Below, in pieces: positions 8,971 to 16,201 of a stretch of 64,000 nt of DNA. The position numbers and the translations under genes were made by a program. Under the pieces are notes generated by a model that searched no databases, was not told the origin of the DNA, and saw nothing but the letters and a program-made list of their open reading frames with translations. Positions within the stretch are counted from its first letter, which is position 1. Each line of letters opens with the position of its first letter. Location: assembly GCA_023954375.1 (NCBI GenBank), contig JAMLIC010000028.1:1-64000 (forward strand), read 5' to 3'. Source of the stretch: Planctomycetota bacterium (GTDB taxonomy: Bacteria > Planctomycetota > J058).

Positions 8971-9860
8971 GCGGCCCGGCGATCGAGGTGCTCACGGGCA
9001 GCAGCGGCGGGCACGCCTTCCCGCTCGACCCCGGGCGCGAGAACCTCGTCGGCACGTCGCGCGCCGCGAGCGTGCGCCTGCTCGACAAGGGGGTGTTCTT
9101 CAAGCACGCCCGGCTCGAGCCCACGGCGGCCGGCTGGGTGCTGCTCGAGGGGCTGGCCTCGGCGCGGGTGACCGTCAACGGCGAGCCCCTCGCCCCCGGC
9201 AAGGGGCGGCTCCTGCGGGACGGCGACCTCGTGACGTTCGGCGACGTGCAGGCGCGCTTCCTCGCCGGCCCGCCGGCGCCGAGCGCCGCCGACCTGCGGC
9301 CGGGGGACGACCCGGCGGGCGAGGTCATCCGGCTGCGAGAGCGCAACCGGCTGCTCGACGACGAGGTGGGCGCGCTGGTGGCGCGGCTGCACGCGGGGGA
9401 GGCGGGGCGCCTGCGGGCCGAGCTCGAGCAGGCCCGCGACGAGCGCGATGCCGCCCAGCGCCGCGCGGCGTCCCTCGAGGACGCCATGGCCGACCTCGTG
9501 CGGCGCCACAACGACGAGGCCCAGGCCTACGACCTCGTCTACCGGGCGAAGCTGGCGAACTACCGGGAGGCGGGGCCCGAGGTGCGCCTCCTGCTCGAGG
9601 GCGACGCCCTGCGCGCCGGGCTCGCCCAGACGAAGCGCGAGCTCGAGGCCGACGTCGCCGCCCTGCGCCGCGCCGCGGCCGAGGCGGAGGCGGCGCACCT
9701 GGCGCAGGTCGGCGCCCTCCGCGAGCGGGTGGCCGCGCTGGAGGCGGCCGAGGGCGAGGCGCGGGGGCAGCTCGGGCGGCTGAACGGGGAGCTGCGCGAC
9801 GCGGCGCTCGACCTCCAGGACGCCCGCGAGGCGCTCGCCCGGCTCGCCGGCGGCGGCTGA
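8967..9860 (+). CDS. FHA-domain protein with coiled-coil tail
   Basis: 297 residues. An N-terminal forkhead-associated domain (about 8-95; LVGTSRAASVRLLDKGVFFK then VTVNGEPL) would bind phosphothreonine peptides. The canonical Arg/Ser pair is only loosely kept (GTSR, then FKHARLE in place of the usual SRxH), so phosphopeptide binding is uncertain. From about 115 to the end it is a long heptad-rich coiled coil (VIRLRERNRLLDDEVGALVA onward). The GTG start overlaps the stop of the metallopeptidase gene in GTGA, so it is translationally coupled. A longer in-frame extension upstream overlaps the peptidase gene and is a shadow. FHA proteins often recruit kinase-regulated partners to secretion or envelope complexes. 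Confidence 0.8.
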   Translation: MSGPAIEVLTGSSGGHAFPLDPGRENLVGTSRAASVRLLDKGVFFKHARLEPTAAGWVLLEGLASARVTVNGEPLAPGKGRLLRDGDLVTFGDVQARFLAGPPAPSAADLRPGDDPAGEVIRLRERNRLLDDEVGALVARLHAGEAGRLRAELEQARDERDAAQRRAASLEDAMADLVRRHNDEAQAYDLVYRAKLANYREAGPEVRLLLEGDALRAGLAQTKRELEADVAALRRAAAEAEAAHLAQVGALRERVAALEAAEGEARGQLGRLNGELRDAALDLQDAREALARLAGGG

Positions 9861-9871
9861 CCCGGGGCGCG

Positions 9872-9900
9872 TTGTGTCCCGCCGGGCGCCGGGCTATCCT
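9872..9900 (+). promoter_or_regulatory. Sigma-70 type promoter for slyD-like gene
   Basis: TTGTGT (9872-9877) and TATCCT (9895-9900) are separated by exactly 17 bases, 26 bases before the ATG of the SlyD-like gene. This is the best complete -35/-10 pair found in the window. Confidence 0.6.
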
Positions 9901-9926
9901 CCGGCCACACGAGGACGGCGCCCCCC

Positions 9927-10457
9927 ATGCCCCAGGACGTGATCGGCCCCGACACGGTCGTCAGCCTGCACTACACCCTTCGCAACGACGCCGGGTCGGT
10001 GATCGACACCTCCCGCGAGCGCGAGCCGCTCGAGTACCTCCACGGCGCGGGGGAGATCGTCCCGGGCCTCGAGCGCGCGCTCGCGGGCAAGGCGCCGGGC
10101 GCGAAGCTCGAGGTCGTCGTCCCGCCCGAGGAGGGCTACGGGCTGCGCGACCCGAACGGCAAGCAGGAGTTCCCGCGCGAGGACTTCCCCGAGGACCTCA
10201 CGATCGAGCCCGGCATGCAGATCGTCGTCGAGGACGAGGACGGCGAGGAGGTCCCCTGCTGGGTCCTCGCCGCCGACGCGCGGGTCGTCACGCTCGACCT
10301 CAACCACCCGCTCGCCGGCGAGCGGCTCCACTTCGACGTCGAGGTCGTCGGCATCCGCCCGGCGACGGCGGAGGAGCTCGAGCACGGCCACGCGCACGGG
10401 CCCGACGGGCACGGCCACGACCACGACGACGACGACGACGAGGACGCGGACATCTGA
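9927..10457 (+). CDS. slyD: FKBP-type peptidyl-prolyl isomerase, SlyD-like
   Basis: 176 residues. Folding helper that interconverts cis and trans proline bonds and acts as a chaperone. The split FKBP core is visible (VVSLHYTLRNDAGSVIDTSR, GAGEIVPGLERALAGKAPG, PPEEGYGLRD), the insert-in-flap chaperone domain occupies about residues 70-130, and the core closes with LNHPLAGERLHFDVEVVGIR. The tail is His- and Asp-rich (HGHAHGPDGHGHDHDDDD), the metal-binding tail that in SlyD takes Ni(II). It has its own promoter, so it need not belong to the preceding operon. Confidence 0.92.
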   Translation: MPQDVIGPDTVVSLHYTLRNDAGSVIDTSREREPLEYLHGAGEIVPGLERALAGKAPGAKLEVVVPPEEGYGLRDPNGKQEFPREDFPEDLTIEPGMQIVVEDEDGEEVPCWVLAADARVVTLDLNHPLAGERLHFDVEVVGIRPATAEELEHGHAHGPDGHGHDHDDDDDEDADI

Positions 10458-10468
10458 CCGCGTCCCCG

Positions 10469-10492
10469 GAGCAGGCGCCGCCGGCCCTGCTC
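10469..10492 (+). terminator. Hairpin after slyD
   Basis: GAGCAGG (10469-10475) and CCTGCTC (10486-10492) form a 7-bp stem with a 10-base loop, 12 bases after the slyD-like stop and between two converging genes. There is no U-tract, so it is only terminator-like. Confidence 0.35.
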
Positions 10493-10587
10493 TCCCGCGA
10501 GGCGTGGCCCGGGCCGCTGCCGGCCTGAGGCGCCTCCCCATGCCGGCTGGGGCGCCCGGACCGGCACAGCAGGCGCACCGTCCCTGA

Positions 10588-12066
10588 TCAGTGCCGGCAG
10601 CCGCACGGGCAGTCGTCATCCGGAATGGGCCGGTAGTGGAGCAGCTTGCCCACCAGCCAGGGGACGGGCGTCAGGGGGTCTCCGCCCAGCCCGGGGGAGG
10701 CGTAGCGCAGCCGCTGGCCGCGGTGCTCGACCTCGACCCAGAAGTCACGCTGCCGGACCTTGTGGGTCGCCAGGCGGCGGACCTCGAACAGGGGCAGGCG
10801 CTCGCGCTCTGCCGCGACCCAGGCGAGGTAAGCGTCGGAGGAGCCGAGCACCCGCGCCAGGTCGTCCTGGTGATCGAGGAGCCGGACGGTGGGCATGAAC
10901 AGGTGGTTGTTGACCGCGCCCTCGGTGCGCAGGTTCGAGAACATGGCGAACGACGACTGGGTCTTGAGCCCGAGGTAGGGGGAGAGCCCGTTCAGGAGCA
11001 CCAGGAGCGGGAGGGCCAGCGCCACCCCGACGTGCCGGGGCCGGATCGTCGCCCACGCCGTCTCCTGGTCGTGAGGCCGCGCCAGCAGGGTCCGCCCCAC
11101 CACCGTCAGCCACAGCGCCATCCACACCGCGAAGGTGACCCGCCCCAGCCACGGCCCGACGTGGTGCACGAGCGCCACCAGCTGGACCTTGCTCATGGCG
11201 GCCAGCGCCGGGGCGGCGGCGACGGCGCCGGCCCCGACGACCAGGCCCGCCGTCCGGGCCGCCACGCGGCGGCCGGCGCCGCGCCACCAGGCGCGGGCGG
11301 GGCTGCGCTCCCACAGCTCCACCAGCCGCGCCGTGAACGTGACGGGCAGGAAGAGCGTGAACAGGGCGAACAGCATGGCGGTGAAGCTGGCGACGTAGAG
11401 GTTCGGGTGGAGCGCCAGCCCGAGATGGAACAGCGCCGCGAAGCACACCCCCGGCGCGCGGGTCCGGCGCAGCAGCAGCAACAGGGGGATCGCGGCCTCG
11501 CAGGCCAGGGTGCCGAGGATCGTCAGCTGCGCGAGGGCCGGCCAGCGCGGGAGCGGCAGGACCTCGGTCATCTGGGCGTAGAGCTCCCAGCCGCAGCTCG
11601 CGCCCGGGTCGAAGAAGTCGCGGTTCAGCTTGTGGAGCACGGCGTACAGGTAGAGCGTCAGCAGCTCGACCCGCACCAGCGGCGCGAAGCGGCGGTAGAG
11701 CGCGGCGCCCGGCCCGCCCGGCGCCTCGTCACGCCGCGGGAGGCCAGGCAAGCAGAGGAGGACGGTCAGGTCGATGAACAGCGTGAGGAGGATGTGGTTG
11801 GCCACCTCGGGCAGCATGTACAGCTCGTAGCTCGACCAGAGGCCGAGCAGCGCGGCCAGGCGGGGAACGGAGGAGGGGCGGAGCAGCACCGCCACGGCCG
11901 CCGCGAGCGTCGCTGCGGCCATGGGGAGCTCCGGCCCGGAGAGGTGGAGCCAGCTGAAGTAGGTCAGGGCGTGGTGCACCAGGCAGTAGACCGACCACGC
12001 CACGCTGAACAGGACGAACCTGCGGGCGTCAGCCTCCGCCCGGGTCGACTCATCGTGCTGGGACAT
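10588..12066 (-). CDS. HTTM-domain multipass membrane protein
   Basis: 492-residue integral membrane protein with roughly nine to ten hydrophobic segments, of the HTTM type (horizontally transferred transmembrane domain, distantly related to vitamin-K-dependent gamma-carboxylase). Family-like features are the N-terminal SVAWSVYCLVHHALTYF, YLYAVLHKLNRDFF (the conserved KLN segment) and FHLGLALHPNLYV. The C-terminal part is soluble and ends in CPCGCRH. ATG 12066 was chosen because GGGGAGAAG precedes it and the family sequence starts there; the longer reading upstream runs through another gene. It lies downstream of a DCC-family gene, a pairing often seen for HTTM proteins. The reaction is unknown. 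Confidence 0.82.
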   Translation of the reverse strand: MSQHDESTRAEADARRFVLFSVAWSVYCLVHHALTYFSWLHLSGPELPMAAATLAAAVAVLLRPSSVPRLAALLGLWSSYELYMLPEVANHILLTLFIDLTVLLCLPGLPRRDEAPGGPGAALYRRFAPLVRVELLTLYLYAVLHKLNRDFFDPGASCGWELYAQMTEVLPLPRWPALAQLTILGTLACEAAIPLLLLLRRTRAPGVCFAALFHLGLALHPNLYVASFTAMLFALFTLFLPVTFTARLVELWERSPARAWWRGAGRRVAARTAGLVVGAGAVAAAPALAAMSKVQLVALVHHVGPWLGRVTFAVWMALWLTVVGRTLLARPHDQETAWATIRPRHVGVALALPLLVLLNGLSPYLGLKTQSSFAMFSNLRTEGAVNNHLFMPTVRLLDHQDDLARVLGSSDAYLAWVAAERERLPLFEVRRLATHKVRQRDFWVEVEHRGQRLRYASPGLGGDPLTPVPWLVGKLLHYRPIPDDDCPCGCRH

Positions 12067-12145
12067 GCTTCTCCCCTCTGCCCGCGACGCCGCAGCGCCC
12101 GGGCGGAGCTCCGTGTTCGGCGCGCCGCGCCGGGTGCTCGCGCGC

Positions 12146-12610
12146 TCAGGGCAGCAGCCGCGGCCGGTCCTCCGGCCGCGGCACGCGACAGCCCGCCGGC
12201 GCTCCCCAGCGGAGGCGGGCGCCGGCGACGAGCCGATACACGAGGTCGCGCAGGGGGAGCGGCACGAGCCACAGGAGCGCCGCCGCCGCTCGCCAGCGCC
12301 CGCCCACCGACCACGCCACCCGGACGGCGGCGGCCGAGCGCAGGAACGCGGCCTCGCGCGCCCCGCCGGGGTCACGCACGAGGACCATCGAGTCGAGGCG
12401 ACCCGCCGCCACCATGCGGGCCAGCGCCGGGTGGCGCGGCGCCAGGGCGGCGGCGGTCCGCCCCTGCAGCGGCGCGAAGCGCAGCGCGCCGCCCGCGGAG
12501 CGCTCGAGGACGAACTGCACGCTCCGCGCGCACAGGCCGCAGTCGCCGTCATAGAGCAGGACGGGGGGCGCGTCGTTCCGGGAGCAGGACGGGGGGCTGG
12601 GCGCGAGCAT
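12146..12610 (-). CDS. DCC-family thiol oxidoreductase-like protein (DUF393)
   Basis: 154 residues, with the signature LLYDGDCGLCARSVQFV near the N-terminus and CxxC at 24-27. The family is thioredoxin-like and named for the DxDC-xxC signature; it is thought to act on thiols but substrates are not established. SMVLVRDPGG and LRDLVYRLVAG match later family segments. ATG 12610 is chosen because the upstream in-frame extension is low-complexity Arg/Gly. It sits 79 bases upstream of the HTTM gene on the same strand, so the two probably form an operon. Confidence 0.82.
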   Translation of the reverse strand: MLAPSPPSCSRNDAPPVLLYDGDCGLCARSVQFVLERSAGGALRFAPLQGRTAAALAPRHPALARMVAAGRLDSMVLVRDPGGAREAAFLRSAAAVRVAWSVGGRWRAAAALLWLVPLPLRDLVYRLVAGARLRWGAPAGCRVPRPEDRPRLLP

Positions 12611-12967
12611 CGAGCGGCCTCCGGCTGGCCTCGGAGGTGCGCCGGAGCACGCCACGATCCCGCTCCCGGGCGCCCGGACCCGCACGGCCCCGGGCGCCCG
12701 ACCCCGGCCGGACGGTGGGCCCCTCCCCGATCGACGGGCCACCTTCCCCGCCCGCCGGCCGGTGACGCTGGCCCGCGGTCACCCTCGCGGCTTCGCGTCC
12801 GGGACCGCCCGACCCGAGGACGACGGTCCGTCGAACCCGGGTCCCGGCGTCACCCAGCGGCCGCCCCCCCGGGGGGCGCGCGCGGCGCGCATCGTCGAGC
12901 GCGTGCCCCGCGCGAGTCCGCAGGGGGAGGCTACCGCCGGCCCGCCCCCACCTGCCACACTGCGGCC
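12611..12967. other. Divergent intergenic region with GC palindromes
   Basis: 357 bases between the DCC gene (minus) and the kinase gene (plus), with no coding signal. It holds two copies of the perfect palindrome CGGGCGCCCG (12667-12676 and 12691-12700, starts 24 bases apart) and a C6G6 palindrome at 12865-12876. No clear -10/-35 pair was found for either gene. Confidence 0.6.
12667..12700. repeat. Tandem CGGGCGCCCG palindromes
   Basis: Two identical 10-base palindromes whose starts are 24 bases apart, a little over two helical turns. The spacing would suit a dimeric DNA-binding protein, but in such GC-rich DNA chance is also possible. Confidence 0.35.
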
Positions 12968-15109
12968 ATGCACCCGCGGGAGGTCGGCGGCTACCGGCTC
13001 GAGCGCCTGCTCGGCCAGGGCGGCATGGGCGCGGTCTACGCGGCGGTCGACCCGCGCGTCGGCCGCCGGGTGGCGGTCAAGGTCCTGCTCGAGGAGAGCG
13101 ACCCGGTCGCGGGGCGGCGCTTCGAGGCGGAGGCCCAGGCCGCCGCGCGCCTTCACCACCCGGGCATCGTGCGGGTCCACGCCCAGGGGCGCGACGGGCC
13201 GCGGCGGTTCATCGTCATGGACCTCGTCGAGGGCGAGTCGCTCCAGGCGCGCCTCGCGCGCGAGGGGCGCCTCCCGCCGCGCGAGGCGGCGGCCCTCACG
13301 CTGACCCTCGCCCGGACCCTCGCCCACGCGCACGCGCAGGGGGTCCTGCATCGCGACGTGAAGCCGCACAACGTCCTCCTCGGGCCGACCGGGCCGGTGC
13401 TCACCGACTTCGGCCTGGCGCGCGACGCGCAGCGCGAGGCGCTCACGCGCACGGGCGAGGGGACGGGCACGCCGGCGTTCATGCCGCCGGAGCAGGTCGA
13501 CGACCTCAAGCGGGTCGACGCGCGCGCCGACGTCTACGCCCTGGGCGCCACGCTCTACGCCCTGCTCGTCGGGCGGCCGCCCTTCGAGGGCGAGACGGCC
13601 ATGCAGGTGATCGCCGACGTCATCCGGCGCCCGGCGCCGCCGGTGCGCGCGCGGGCGCCCGACGTCGACCCGGCCCTGGAGACGATCTGCCTGACCTGCC
13701 TGGAGAAGGAGCCCGAGCGCCGCTACGCGAGCATGGCGGCGCTGGGCAGGGACCTCGAGCGCTGGCTCGCGGGCGCCCCGATCGCGGCGCGGCGGCCGGG
13801 GCTCGTCCGGCGCGCGGCGGCCGCGCTGGGCCGGGGCGCGCTCCCGCTCGCCGGGCTCCTCGGCGCCGCCGCCCTCGCCTGGGCCGGGATGACCCTCGCG
13901 CCCCGGCTCGTCGAGCGCGCCCCGGCCCCGGCGACCCGCGCCGACGTGACGGCCCACCTCGCCCGGGGCGACGTCGCCGCCGCGGCGTCGGCCCTCGGCG
14001 CCCTCCTCGACGCCGCCCCCGAGGACGCGGCGCTGTGGGCCTGGCGGGCCCGCCTGCGGGGAGGGCCGCCCCTCGACGACCCGCGCGGCGCGCTCGACGA
14101 CCTCGACCGCGCCGTCGGGCTCCGGCCGGACGACCCGGAGCTCCTCGCCGCGCGCGGCCGGCTCCGACGCGACCTGGGCGACGCCCCGGGCGCCGAGGGC
14201 GATTTCGCCCTGGCCCACGCCGCGCGCCCCGGCGACGCGCAGGTGCGCCGCGAGCTCGTCGCGCTCCGCCACGCCATCGCGCTCGCCGCCTACGCGGCGG
14301 GCGACCTCGCCTCGACCGTCGCCGCGTGCAGCTCGGCGCTGACGGTCGACGCGCACCACGCGCCGGCGACCGCCCTGCGGGCCGTGGCGCGCTGGGAGGG
14401 GTCGGCCATCGAGCCCGACGACGACGCCGCCGCCCTGGCCGAGCTCGAGCGCGCGCTGGCCCTCGACCCCGGCTTCGCCTGGGCCAGCGCGCAGGTGGCG
14501 CGGGTCCACCTCGCCTGGCCCCGCCCCGAGCCGGCGCTGCCCGCCGCCCGCCGCGCCGAGGAGCTGGCGCCGGACGACCCCGGCGCGCGGCGCGTTCGGC
14601 TCGAGGCCGAGATGCAGATGATCTTCGAGCAGACGGCGCGCGTGAAGGCCCTCCGCCTGGTGCAGGTCCAGGGCGGGCCGAAGGACGCAGACGAGGCGGC
14701 GCTGGCGCGGGACCTCGAGCAGGTCGAGGCGGGCCTGGCGGCGCTCGCGCGCGCCGCGCCCGACGCGGAGACGCTCATCGTCCTCGCCCGGGCGCGCCAG
14801 CAGCTCGCGCGGGAGGACGAGGCGGCGACGGCCTGCCTCGAGGCGGAGCGCCTGGCGCCCGCCGCCCCGGGCCCGCGCGTCCTCCGGGCGCAGTCCTCCT
14901 CGCCGCCGGGGACATCGACGCCGCCGCCGCCGCGGTGGTCGAGGCCGTCCGCCTGGGCGACGCGCCGGCGGAGCGGCAGCGCGCCCGATGGCTCCTGCGG
15001 CAGCTCGACCGGGAGGTGGTGGCGGTCCTCGACAAGGTCATCGGGAGCGCGGGAGACCCCGCGACGGCCGTCCCGCTCCGCCTGCGGCGGGCGCGGCTGC
15101 GCGCCCTGA
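12968..15109 (+). CDS. Ser/Thr protein kinase with TPR region (frameshifted near 14893)
   Basis: Eukaryote-like kinase. All catalytic motifs are intact: glycine loop GQGGMGAVY at 16-24, Lys38, HRDVKPHN with Asp130, DFG starting at Asp147, and the activation-segment end GTPAFMPPEQ. The tail of the kinase domain (ETICLTCLEKEPERRYASM) is the style common in Planctomycetota. A single membrane segment follows (about 292-312), then TPR-like helical repeats. At 14893 the coding signal moves by -1 into another frame. As written the product ends at 15109 after about 70 residues of non-family sequence; restoring one base after 14893 would give about 806 residues ending at 15387. ATG 12968 is chosen because the domain starts right there. 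The kinase and membrane parts are unaffected. Confidence 0.85.
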   Translation: MHPREVGGYRLERLLGQGGMGAVYAAVDPRVGRRVAVKVLLEESDPVAGRRFEAEAQAAARLHHPGIVRVHAQGRDGPRRFIVMDLVEGESLQARLAREGRLPPREAAALTLTLARTLAHAHAQGVLHRDVKPHNVLLGPTGPVLTDFGLARDAQREALTRTGEGTGTPAFMPPEQVDDLKRVDARADVYALGATLYALLVGRPPFEGETAMQVIADVIRRPAPPVRARAPDVDPALETICLTCLEKEPERRYASMAALGRDLERWLAGAPIAARRPGLVRRAAAALGRGALPLAGLLGAAALAWAGMTLAPRLVERAPAPATRADVTAHLARGDVAAAASALGALLDAAPEDAALWAWRARLRGGPPLDDPRGALDDLDRAVGLRPDDPELLAARGRLRRDLGDAPGAEGDFALAHAARPGDAQVRRELVALRHAIALAAYAAGDLASTVAACSSALTVDAHHAPATALRAVARWEGSAIEPDDDAAALAELERALALDPGFAWASAQVARVHLAWPRPEPALPAARRAEELAPDDPGARRVRLEAEMQMIFEQTARVKALRLVQVQGGPKDADEAALARDLEQVEAGLAALARAAPDAETLIVLARARQQLAREDEAATACLEAERLAPAAPGPRVLRAQSSSPPGTSTPPPPRWSRPSAWATRRRSGSAPDGSCGSSTGRWWRSSTRSSGARETPRRPSRSACGGRGCAP

Positions 15110-15387
15110 CGGGCGGCGCGCCCGCCGCGCTCGAGGACCTCGACGCGGCGCTCGAGGTCGACGCGCTGCCGCCCGCGCCACGCGCCCGGGTCGCGCGCGA
15201 GCGGCGACGCCTGGCCTTGCTCGCGGAGGCCGCCGGGGAGGGGGAGGTCGCCCGGTGGGCCCTGGCCCTCCTCGCGGCCGCCGCCGAGTCGACGGCGACG
15301 CATCGCCTCGAGGCCAGACGCCTGCTCGAGCGCGCCCTCGCGCTCGCCCCGGGCCTCGGCCGGGTGGTCAAGGTCGCGGGCGACTGA
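14893..15387 (+). pseudogene. Out-of-frame C-terminal end of the Ser/Thr kinase
   Basis: Continuation of the kinase TPR region in the -1 frame, beginning VLLAAGDIDAAAAAVVEAVR directly where the upstream frame loses sense. It continues with helical repeats to the stop at 15387. It has no start codon of its own. One missing base in GCGCAGTCCTCC explains the break; no slippery heptamer is present, so programmed frameshifting is unlikely. Confidence 0.7.
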
Positions 15388-15485
15388 GCGAACGCGCTCG
15401 CGGCCTCCCCCGGACTCGGAAGTCGAGGCGCCGCAAGGTCGTTGAATCGCTGCGGGGGCGGCGCGTCCGACCCCGCGGAGGCCTC

Positions 15486-16073
15486 ATGACCCGGCGACCG
15501 CTGCTCGTCCTCCCGACCTCGCTCACCCTGCTCCTCGGCCTCGCGCTCCCCGCCGAGGCCCAGCCGCGCGACGCCGACGTCGAGGTCGGCCGCGTCCGCC
15601 ACGTCACCGCGCCGATCCGCGACTGCGAGCCCTGGGAGCCCGCCCCGCGCGGCCCCGCCGCCTGGCAGCAGCCGTCCGAGCGGTGCGTCCCGCTGGCCTG
15701 GCGCGAGGCGCTCCCGCCGCACCGCCTGCTCGACGCGCACCGGCGCATCCGCGACGCCCAGGCGCCCGCGGCCCGCCTCGCCGTCATCGACGAGGTCGCG
15801 CGCGAGTGGCGCGTGACCGTCGAGCAGGTCCTGACCCTCGCCGGCGCCCTGCCCACCTCCGCGGAGCGCCTCGCCGCGCTCACGCGCCTGCACCCCGCCA
15901 CCCGCGACGCCGGCGCGTTCCACCGCACCTACGGCCTCCTCTCCCCGGAGGACCGCGACGTCCTCCACGTGCGCATCACCCGCCCGCTCGACGCCGAGAC
16001 GGCGCGCCGCCAGGCGCGCCTCCGCCGCCTGGCCGAGGAGGAGCGCGCGCTCCAGCGCGCGCTCGGCGACTGA
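15486..16073 (+). CDS. Secreted protein with DUF4476-like helical domain
   Basis: 195 residues with a clear signal peptide (LLVLPTSLTLLLGLALPAEA, cleavage after AEA about residue 25). Two cysteines (CEPWEPA, CVPLAW) flank the mature N-terminus and may form a disulfide. The rest is helical with a pattern of paired helices (ARLAVIDEVAREWRVTVEQV, then RLAALTRL) that resembles the DUF4476 fold, a match from memory only. It stands alone, 98 bases after the kinase gene. Function unknown. Confidence 0.7.
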   Translation: MTRRPLLVLPTSLTLLLGLALPAEAQPRDADVEVGRVRHVTAPIRDCEPWEPAPRGPAAWQQPSERCVPLAWREALPPHRLLDAHRRIRDAQAPAARLAVIDEVAREWRVTVEQVLTLAGALPTSAERLAALTRLHPATRDAGAFHRTYGLLSPEDRDVLHVRITRPLDAETARRQARLRRLAEEERALQRALGD

Positions 16074-16160
16074 ACCGACCCACGCCTCTCGCGCGGGCGG
16101 CGCTCGGGGAACCCCGGGCGCCGCCTGCGTTTCCAGGGGGTGCGATTCGCGCGCGGGGAC

Positions 16161-16189
16161 GTGACGCGCGGCCGCTCAGGCCCTATGAT
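16161..16189 (+). promoter_or_regulatory. Sigma-70 type promoter before the permease operon
   Basis: GTGACG (16161-16166) and TATGAT (16184-16189) are 17 bases apart, and the ATG of the permease gene follows 12 bases after the -10. Confidence 0.55.
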
Positions 16190-16201
16190 CCGCCCCCGCC
16201 C

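Noticed and set aside
2430..9860. Type VI secretion or phage-tail locus
   Set aside because: Effector-like proteins are present but no sheath, tube, VgrG, PAAR, TssM-type or baseplate gene was found in the window.
12065..12967. In-frame extension of the kinase 300 residues upstream
   Set aside because: It crosses the DCC gene on the other strand and is Arg/Pro-rich; the kinase domain begins exactly at ATG 12968.
14880..14900. Programmed -1 ribosomal frameshift in the kinase gene
   Set aside because: The sequence around the break (GCGCAGTCCTCC) has no X-XXY-YYZ heptamer and no obvious downstream pseudoknot.
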